Both the position numbers and the translations under genes were made by a program. A DNA stretch of 64,000 nucleotides, taken from positions 8,023,501 through 8,087,500 of the forward strand of contig JAULJL010000005.1 in NCBI GenBank assembly GCA_030761205.1, given 5' to 3'. Within the stretch, counting starts at the first letter, position 1; each line of letters opens with the position of its first letter. This document shows, piece by piece, positions 56,415 through 64,000 of the stretch. The DNA is from Fremontodendron californicum (lineage: Eukaryota > Streptophyta > Magnoliopsida > Malvales > Malvaceae). The notes beneath the pieces were generated by a model that made no database searches, was not told where the DNA came from, and saw only the letters and a program-made list of their open reading frames with translations.

Positions 56415-58105
56415 TGATGGAGACTCAATTAAGAGTTGTAAACCCAAGTGCAGGTTATGTTCAAGTAATAAATTCTCGGGTGTCCGAGGTCGAACCACAG
56501 GGAAGCATATTAGTAAGTATAAGTTTATAAATATATAAGAAAGAGAAAGTAAACAAGATATTAGGGAATAAACAACAAAACAAAATAAACAATATATTAG
56601 AGAACAAAATAAACAAAATAACATAAAAGAAATTAAACAAGATATAAAAAACAATAAGAAAAGATGTTGAGGTTAGAGAATCCACTATTGGTGTTATGCT
56701 AAGATTAATCTTGTTTTATTACACAATTGAAATTCACACATAAGGGAGATTCCAATCGGAAGGTTTAGCAATTCAGTCCAAATTGTCCAACGTCCATAGC
56801 ATATGATATTATGTTCATTTGGTGTCCTCAAAACTCATAAAAAGAGTCCAAGCATTCCTTATGCCAAGGTATATGTCTACAACAAATCAAGGTTATGAAA
56901 CCAAGCATTTACTGTGCCATTTTCCTTGTCAATAATGAATCAAGATCCCTACTTTGCAAGTATGATTTTAAACCAAAAGAAAATATTATCTATACTAGTG
57001 TTTATAAATGATGATTTATTTTAGCTCATGTTTAAGAGACTAACCTTAGCATTTACCAAAAGCTTCACCTCATCACCTCAACAATATGATTAGCAACACA
57101 TACTAAATATGAATAAAATGAAAAGAAATGTAAGAAACATAAGTAAATAAAGAAAAAGAAAACTAGAGAAAGGAAAGAAGAAGAAAACTTAGAGAATTTT
57201 ATTACAATGGCTAATATCCTACCAATGTATAATGTCCCTTACAATCATCCAAGGCCCTCTATTTATACATATTTTGGAGAGCTAAATGACAAGAGACAAG
57301 CTTTATAAATTTCAAAGGTAGGTATAATAGGTTGGTGCATTTTTCTAACAATTTTCGTCATATTGTATGATAATTCAGATTAGCCAGCTTGATGGTCGAT
57401 TTTGTCAATATTGGAGGCTTCATCTGATCAAATGGTCTTCTAGAAAAATGTTCCCCTATCAGTCGGGGATCTATAGCCGTTAGAATCAGCTCATTTGCGG
57501 ATGTGGATCAGAAGATATGGTCAAAATACCAAACCTTGTCAGCACAGACGTCATTGCACATCAGCCAACTTTATGGTTGATTTCGCTAATATTGGAGGCT
57601 TGATCTGATCAAATGGTCTTATAAAAACATTTTCCCCTATCAGTCGGTGATCTATAGCCGTTAGAATCAGCTCATTTGCGGATGTGGATCAGAAGATATG
57701 GTCAAAATACCAAAACTTGTCAGCACAGACGTCATTGCACATCAGCCAACTTGATGGTTCATTTCGCTGGGGAAAACGACTCTGTTTCAAGAAGTGTAAA
57801 GCATGAAAAAGATAGATATGCCTCTTAAATTTGCACTGTTAAAATTTCAGTCTTATTGCTTCAGTGAAACTCCAGATATAGCTGATATGGCAAAAGGTGT
57901 CAGAACTGGAACTGAACTGGATTTGCCCTTAATTCTTGATTTAACCTAGTAATCTGAAATCACTCAAAGAAACTCGTGAAAAACACCAAATTACATAAAA
58001 ATATAAAAAATCATAAACACAATTAGACTAAGCAATAATAACTCGTATTTGACACAAAACAATAATAAAACATAACTAAAAACTATATAATTATACGAGT
58101 TATCA
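56415..58105 (-). repeat. LTR of a gypsy-type retroelement, copy 1 (3' LTR)
   Basis: Plus-strand ends TGATGGAGACTC and CGAGTTATCA; read on minus it is TGATAACTCG...GTCTCCATCA. A purine tract (minus GAGTGGGGGTG) abuts it at 58106-58117, which fixes it as the 3' LTR of a minus-strand element. Highly similar to 61267-62760 but about 200 bp longer owing to an internal duplication at 57381-57742. It interrupts the chromovirus relic. Confidence 0.75.
57381..57742. repeat. 181-bp tandem duplication inside LTR copy 1
   Basis: Two copies with GAGGCTT.ATCTGATCAAAT, CCCCTATCAGTCGG, TAGCCGTTAGAATCAGCTCA and CAGCACAGACGTCATTGCAC. LTR copy 2 has the unit once (about 62230-62420), so the duplication is specific to copy 1. 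Confidence 0.85.
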
Positions 58106-60025
58106 CACCCCCACTCTTAGATTGTTGCTAGTCCCTAGCAACGACTCAATAAAAATAAAATAAGAAAATCTAATCCATTTTCGTAGGAAATCACGGTGGC
58201 ACTTAGCATGTGACACAAGCCTTTAAACCCCTAGGTGTCCCTAGTGGACGAGTTTAGTCTCGTGAGGGTTTACTAGGACGATACCCACAAACATTGAAGA
58301 CATAAGAAAAACTAAAAATAATAATTATAACTAATCCTTCCAATATAAATTAGAGATAATCATTGGACAAGTCTTAAAAACTAATCAATAGCTTAAAGAA
58401 ATTCACAAAAAATCTTGCTTGAATGTAAATAGTTTGAGTTAAGCCAATATTAACATAACATATTTCAATCAAAATAGTGCATATTCAAACTTAATCTCAA
58501 CTTCTCACATGGGATACTCTCTTGATTTTCACTCTTTAAAGTAGTGGTAAAGTGTTTACACTCAATCAATCTCATGAAAACACTTCTACCATATGCTTGC
58601 TTGTCCACCTATTCTCCACTATTTAGATCATACAACTTCATAAATCAAAAGGTCTTTATTCAAGGTTGTAATGGGGCCAAAGGGTTATAATGTGGTTAAA
58701 GAACAAAAGGATACAGATATCACAAAGGTTCCAAAGAGTTTATAGAGTTTAGAGACATAATAAGATCATACAAATAAAACTTCTCAAAACTCTTATAAAG
58801 CACATAATAACATAGGCTAAATATTCATGTTGAGCCTTTGCATCATTCTAACCAACTTTGTAACATCTTTTTCTTTACTTTAACTAGAAGTTCAAGAGAA
58901 TATTTTTTTTTTTAATATGGGAATGTATTTGACAATGATCCCTTTCTTTTTCTCTTGACTTTTTCTTTTCTTTTCTTCCCCCACACTTATCTTTTGTTTC
59001 CAACCCAAATTTTTAACTAAAAATATCCCTTGTTTTTTTTGCAATATGTCTCAAAATATATAATCCATCTTTAGAACAAGGGTTATATTTAGGCTAGGTG
59101 TAAGTTGTGGTTACCAAATAAATAGCTTATTCAATGTAGGCTCAAATTGGCTCACTAGGGGTGTGTTCTCTTAGAACATCAATAAGGGATGGCTGTTTGG
59201 CCCTGGCTAAAAATCCTAATGCCTCTATCATATTCATGTTGTCACATGCATCAATATAGTCTCAACAAGGTCTAAAGCAAGTTCTAGAGAATCATGTAAT
59301 CATAAGAGCACTCAAGAAATAAATTAGATTGATTTGTATAATGCGTCAATCATTATAGGCTCAAAAATTCACAATGATGATTATACAAGTCAGATTAAGT
59401 CTAAACATGCTTCTTTCTCAATCAACATATCATATTAACATTGGCTCATAAAAAGATTGATATCAAGTTCAATTCTCATGAAAATCTTCTCACTAATAAA
59501 TCTGTTTTAGACTTATGCAATTCATATCTCATCATAGTATTGAAAAGGAACTAAAACACACTAAAAATAATAATAAAGACTCATAAAAAAAATAGTAGAC
59601 AAAAATAAAAGAAATCCTAAATCATTCCCCCCACACTTAATTCTTACATTGTCCTCAATGTAAGTCTATTCACCCAAATGAAAGAATTATGTGTAAGAGA
59701 AAAGAACTAATAACATAAGAATAAGAACAACTAAGACTCAAAACAAAACAAACTCATGCAACCTAAATAATCCTAAAATACTAAACAAAAATTAACAAGT
59801 AAACATAAAAAGATTAAAATCAAACTGACAAGGTATGTCTCAAGTCTCCCTTACTCAGACCTTGTTCAGAATGAATACTTTTGAATGGCTTAAAACACAA
59901 TATTTTTTTTTTAAAAGATTAAATCAAACTGACAAGGTATGTCTCAAGTCTCCCTTACTCAGACCTTGTTCAGAATGAATACTTCTAAATGTCTTAAAAC
60001 ACAAAATTTTTTTTTTTTTTTTTTT
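58106..60025 (-). mobile_element. Internal 3' region of the retroelement, copy 1
   Basis: Non-coding. Purine tract next to the LTR, then sequences matching 62761-64000. It includes the minus-strand ACATTGAGGACAATGTAAGA and AAGTGTGGGGGG words at about 59630-59665 that are widespread at the 3' side of plant Athila/Tat elements. A 104-bp tandem duplication lies at 59819-60025 (CTGACAAGGTATGTCTCAAG twice), its second copy ending in T19 at 60007-60025 where LOG-linked DNA begins. Confidence 0.6.
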
Positions 60026-60110
60026 AGTAGGGGGTAAGGGACATATTACCTGCAGAGGTTGCTAACCACTTATTATAACTGAGACACAACAAACAAAATG
60101 TTAGATAATG

Positions 60111-60758
60111 TCACAAAGACAAAGTGCATTCCACTCCTTGCTCGTCCATATCTCTTTTTCTTTTTTCGAGCGTTTGCGAAACAACCGTAGCAGATAAATA
60201 CTCATAAGCTTGGAGCTTTTTGAGTAAATCTTCAATGGTTGTAGCAGAAATTATGGTTCTCCTTGCCTCTGAAAACATGAATCCATTTTCCACAGCATTA
60301 TCTAAATATGAAAGCAAATTACTAAAATAACCATTAATATTAAGCAAACCAATGGGTTTCTTATTTGTGACCAAAGATGACCAAGAAGCCACGCAAGCTA
60401 TTTCTTCCAATGTACCCAGACCTCCTGGTAAAGCAATGAATGCATCGGCAGAATGGTACATGATTGTCATCCGTTCAGGGATACTCCAGACTTGTATTTC
60501 CTTACCCAAGGTAGGTCCACAAAAATATGTGAATAGTTTTGGCACGATTCCTAGAACTGGACTTCCTCCGGCGTGTGCTGCTGTAGCGACTGCTCCCATT
60601 AAACCCGTACTACCGCCTCCATAAATCAACTGGATCTTTTGTTGGGCAAGTATTACTCCAACTCTTATGGCTTCATCAGCGAATATGTTATTTTTCCCTG
60701 GATAAGCACCTCCAAAGACACAAATTTTTTTAATGCGCTGGGACGAAGTGCTTTCCAT
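60111..60758 (-). CDS. LOG-family cytokinin riboside 5'-monophosphate phosphoribohydrolase, intronless
   Basis: 215 codons, intact. The family removes ribose 5-phosphate from cytokinin nucleotides, releasing active free-base cytokinin in the cytosol. Seen: Rossmann-like start KKICVFGGAYPG (10-21), signature GGGSTGLMG (47-55), Arg in PERM (97), and the phosphoribohydrolase signature PGGLGTLEE (111-119), with the rest of the fold (KKPIGLLNINGYFSNLLSYL) to about residue 185. Length matches plant LOGs. It is clearly divergent: FGGAYPG, PERMTIM and LGTLEEIACV differ from the usual LOG wording. LOG genes normally have several introns; this one has none, suggesting a retrocopy, though the frame and key residues are maintained. 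The start ATG sits in AAAAAATGGA. It lies on the same strand as, and between, two retroelement copies. Confidence 0.85.
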   Translation of the reverse strand: MESTSSQRIKKICVFGGAYPGKNNIFADEAIRVGVILAQQKIQLIYGGGSTGLMGAVATAAHAGGSPVLGIVPKLFTYFCGPTLGKEIQVWSIPERMTIMYHSADAFIALPGGLGTLEEIACVASWSSLVTNKKPIGLLNINGYFSNLLSYLDNAVENGFMFSEARRTIISATTIEDLLKKLQAYEYLSATVVSQTLEKRKRDMDEQGVECTLSL

Positions 60759-61266
60759 TTTTTTTTCTTTTTCGAGTGCCTGAAAGAGAATGAGTACATG
60801 GTGTAATATATAGAGGACTGAGTAGTGAATCAGACAAGAGTAATAATGTCGCCGAAAGTGTATTTGACCTGTCAGAAGAAAATGTTAACCTAACAAAAGA
60901 TTTTTGCGTGATTTCAGGAAGAAAATCAAAAAGAGAAGAAAAATCAACCGTAAAAGACCAATGCAAAAAAAAAAAAAAAACGAGAATAATTACACAAATC
61001 GAACAACTCATAAATTAAACCGAAATGAAGTTATTGCAAATCAAACCAAAAGCTGAGAAGTCATTTATTGTAGTTGTGATTGTGGCTCACGTCTTCCTCT
61101 GGTTTTACGTCCAGAAACGGCTTAAACGCCTTCTATGAGTCGAGGATATGCTTTCCATCCAGTTTTCTTACAAGCTGGCAAACAGGGTCTTTTAACATCA
61201 GATTCCCAAGATGTTGCCATTCCCTTTGGAATTGCGGCCATAAATCAAGAATTTCTCTTTGTACGT
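60759..61266. other. Sequence between the LOG-like start and LTR copy 2
   Basis: Holds the leader and likely promoter of the LOG-like gene, an A16 run near 60966-60980, and at about 61080-61260 a GC-richer stretch. On minus this stretch reads WPQFQREWQHLGN.. and KDPVCQLVRKLDGKHILDS before a stop. I do not recognise it; it may be an exon remnant. There is no tRNA primer-binding site next to the LTR at 61267. Confidence 0.45.
60805..60813 (-). promoter_or_regulatory. Candidate TATA box of the LOG-like gene
   Basis: Minus strand CTATATATT, about 50 bases before the start codon. A transcription start 25-35 bases downstream would leave a short leader. Position and wording fit a plant TATA box; not otherwise supported. 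Confidence 0.4.
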
Positions 61267-62760
61267 TGATGGAAACTCAATTAAGAGTTGTAAACCCAAG
61301 TGCAGGTTATGTTCAAGTAATAAATTCTCGGGTGTCCGAGGTCGAACCACAGGGAAGCGTATTAGTAAGTATAAGTTTATAAATATATAAGAAAAAGAAA
61401 ATAAACAAGATATTAGGGAATCAATAACAAAGAAAGTAAACAAGATATTAGAGAACAAAATAAACAAAATAACATAAAAGCAATTAAACAAGATATAAAA
61501 AAACAATAAGAAAAGATGTTGAGGTTAGAGAATCCACTCTTGGTGTTATGCTAAGATTAATCTTGTTTTATTACACAATTGAAATCCACACATAAGGGAG
61601 GTTCCAATCGGAAGGTTTAGCAATTCAGTCCAAATTGTCCAACGTCCATAGCATATGATATTATGTTCATTTGGTGTCCTCAAAACTCATAAAAAGAGTC
61701 CAAGCATTCCTTATGCCAAGGTATATGTCTACAACAAATCAAGGTTATGAAACCAAGCATTTACTGTGCCATTTTCATTGTCAATAATGAATCAAGATCC
61801 CTACTTTGCAAGTATGATTTTAAACCAAAAGAAAATATTATCTATACTAGTGTTTATAAATTTTAGCTCATGTTTAAGAGACTAACCTTAGCATTTACCA
61901 AGAGCTTCACCTCATCACCTCAACAATATGATTAGCAACACATACTAGATATGAATAAAATGAAAAGAAATGTAAGAAGCATAAGTAAATAAAGAAAAAG
62001 AAAACTAGAGAACGGAAAGAAAAAGAAAACTTAGAGAATTTTATTACAATGGCTAATATTCTACCAATGTATCAATTGTATCACAATACTCATCCAAGGC
62101 CCTCTATTTATACACATTTTTGGAGGGCTAAATGACAAGAGACAAGCTTTACAAATTTCAAAGGTAGGTATAATAGGTGGGTGCATTTTTCTAACAATTT
62201 TCGTCATATTGTATGACAATTCTGATCAGCCAGCTTGATGGTCGATTTTGTCAATGTTGGAGGCTCGATCTGATAAAATGGTCTTCTAGAAAAATATACC
62301 CCTATCAGTTACGGATCTATAGCCGTTGGAATCAGCGTATTTGCTGATGTGGATAAGAAGATATGGGCAAAATACGAAAACAGGTCAGCACAGACGTCAT
62401 TGCACATAAGCCAACTTGATGGTCGATTTCGCTAGGGACAAAGACTCCGTTTCAAGAAATGTAAAACATGAAAAAGATAGATATGCCTCTTAGCTTTGCA
62501 TGGCTACAAATATTAGCCTTATTGCTTCAGTGAAACTCGAGATATAGCTGATATGGCAAACGGTGTCGGAACTGGAACTGAACTGGATTTGCCCTTAATT
62601 CTAGTAATCTGAAATCACTCAAAGAAACTTGTGAAAAACACCAAATTACATAAAAATATAAAAGATCATAAACACAATTAGACTAAACAATAATAACTCG
62701 TATTTGACACAAAACAATAATAAAACATAACTAAAAACTATATAATTATACGAGTTATCA
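61267..62760 (-). repeat. LTR of the same retroelement family, copy 2
   Basis: Plus-strand ends TGATGGAAACTC and CGAGTTATCA, 1494 bp, matching 56415-58105 closely apart from the missing 181-bp repeat. The purine tract follows at 62761, as in copy 1, so this too is a 3' LTR by its right-hand neighbour. Confidence 0.75.
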
Positions 62761-64000
62761 CACCCCCACACTTAGATTGTTGCTAGTCCCTAGCAACGAC
62801 TCAATAAAAATAAAATAAGAAAATCTAATCTAATCCATTTTCGTAGGAAATCACGGTGGCACTTAGCATGTGACACAAGCCTTTAAACCCCTAGGTGTCC
62901 CTAGTGGACGAGTTTAGTCTCGTGAGGGTTTACTAGGACGATACCCACAAACATTGAAGACATAAGAAAAACTAAAAATAATAATTATAACTAATCCTTC
63001 CAATATAAATTAGAGATAATCATTGGACAAGTCTTAAAAACTAATCAATAGCTTAAAGAAATTCACAAAAAATCTTGCTTGAATGTAAATAGTTTGAGTT
63101 AAGCCAATATTAACATAACATATTTCAATCAAAATAGTGTATATTCAAACTTAATCTCAACTTCTCACATGGGATACTCTCTTGATTTTCACTCTTTAAA
63201 GTAGTGGTAAAGTGTTTACACTCAATCAATCTCATGAAAACACTTCTACCATATGCTTGCTTTTCCACCTATTCTCCACTATTTAGATCATACAACTTCA
63301 TAAATCAAGAGGTCTTTATTCAAGGTTGTAATGGGGCCAAAGGGTTATAATGTGGTTAAAGAACAAAAGGATAAAGATATCACAAAGGTTCCAAAGAGTT
63401 CATAGATTTTAGAGACATAATAAGATCATACAAATAAAACTTCTCAAAACTCTTATAAAGCACATAATAACATAGGCTAAATATTCATGTTGAGCCTTTG
63501 CATCATTCTAACCAACTTTGTAACATCTTTTTCTAGAAGTTCAAGAGAAGATTTTTTTTTTTTTTAATATGGGAATGTATTTGACAATGATCCCTTTCTT
63601 TTTCTCTTGACTTTTTCTTTTCTTTTCTTCCCCCACACTTATCTTTTGTTTCTAACCCAAATTTTCAACTAAAAATATCCCTTGTTTTTTTTTTTTTTTT
63701 TTGCAATATGTCTCAAAATATAAAAATCCATCTTTAGAACAAGGGTAAGGATATAAGTATATTTAGGCTAGGTGTAAGTTGTGGTTACCAATAAAACAGC
63801 ATATTTAATGTAGGTTCAAATTGGCTCACTAGTGGGGATGTTCTCTTAGAACATTAATAAGGGATGGCTGTTTGGCTCTGGTTATAATCCTAATGCCTCT
63901 ATCATATTCATGTTGTCACATGTATCAATATAGTCTCAAACGGTTTAAAGCAAGTTCTAGAGAATCATGTAATCATAAGAGCACTCAAGAAAGAAATTAG
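62761..64000 (-). mobile_element. Internal 3' region of retroelement copy 2, cut by window edge
   Basis: Colinear with 58106-59322 through the last base: purine tract, TTGTTGCTAGTCCCTAGCAA, CTAGTGGACGAGTTTAGTCT, GGGCCAAAGGGTTATAATGT. Minor indels only (for example a longer T run near 63685-63701). Non-coding. Confidence 0.7.

Noticed and set aside
56271..56685. Minus-strand hydrophobic frames at 56271-56685 and the copy at 61198-61506
   Set aside because: AT-rich LTR sequence read in chance open frames; duplicated only because the LTR is.
60007..60025. T19 run as proof of a LOG retrocopy poly(A) tail
   Set aside because: A similar T run occurs in the adjacent tandem copy at 59902-59912, so the run may belong to the retroelement; kept only as supporting context.

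Overview
This is AT-rich nuclear DNA from a flowering plant, almost certainly a eudicot. The evidence is spliced genes with GT/AG introns, a CC-NB-ARC-LRR resistance gene of the RPS2 type, a MATH-domain gene remnant, a LOG-family cytokinin-activation gene, and dense plant transposons (Ty1/copia, Ty3/gypsy, plant L1-type LINEs, Mutator-like, Helitron and MITE elements). I cannot name the species. Nothing bacterial, organellar or rRNA/tRNA-like was seen.

Layout. 1-5752 (minus): a resistance gene read as four phase-0 exons whose 3' end lies off the left edge. 5.8-19.6 kb: no gene, but a graveyard of DNA transposons. It holds a 1.8 kb Mutator-like element with a 9-bp target duplication, several MITE families, Helitron 3' ends, and a 1.56 kb foldback element with six repeated palindromes. 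19.6-34.0 kb: a tandem duplication of a roughly 2.1 kb unit. Unit 1 carries a LINE on plus; unit 2 carries a second LINE on minus and a young complete copia element (28877-34020). Each unit preserves the empty site for the other's insertions. 34.4-35.3 kb (minus): a broken copy of the last resistance-gene exon, showing that the resistance locus was duplicated around this repeat block. 36.5-46.9 kb: a 21-bp tandem array split by about 8.3 kb of insertions (a LINE fragment and an old LTR that itself contains a 3.4 kb solo LTR). 46.96-49.11 kb (plus): MATH-domain gene remnant. 51.2-56.4 kb: two decayed Ty3/gypsy pieces (an Ogre/Tat-like gag; a chromovirus-like gag-RT-RNase H relic). 56.4-64.0 kb: two same-orientation copies of another LTR retroelement, flanking an intronless, intact LOG-like gene (60111-60758, minus).

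Host genes with some claim to function are the resistance gene and the LOG-like gene. Intact reading frames are also present in the copia polyprotein (apart from its last residues) and in the 5'-truncated LINE B. Other coding-like stretches are relics.

The most useful observations are these: reciprocal empty sites in the tandem duplication; two LINEs truncated at the same 5' position but in different target sites; the palindrome-rich foldback; the LOG gene caught between retroelement copies; and clear lesions in the resistance-gene copy. I found no clearly new biological system. The foldback, the shared LINE 5' end and the LOG context are the best leads.
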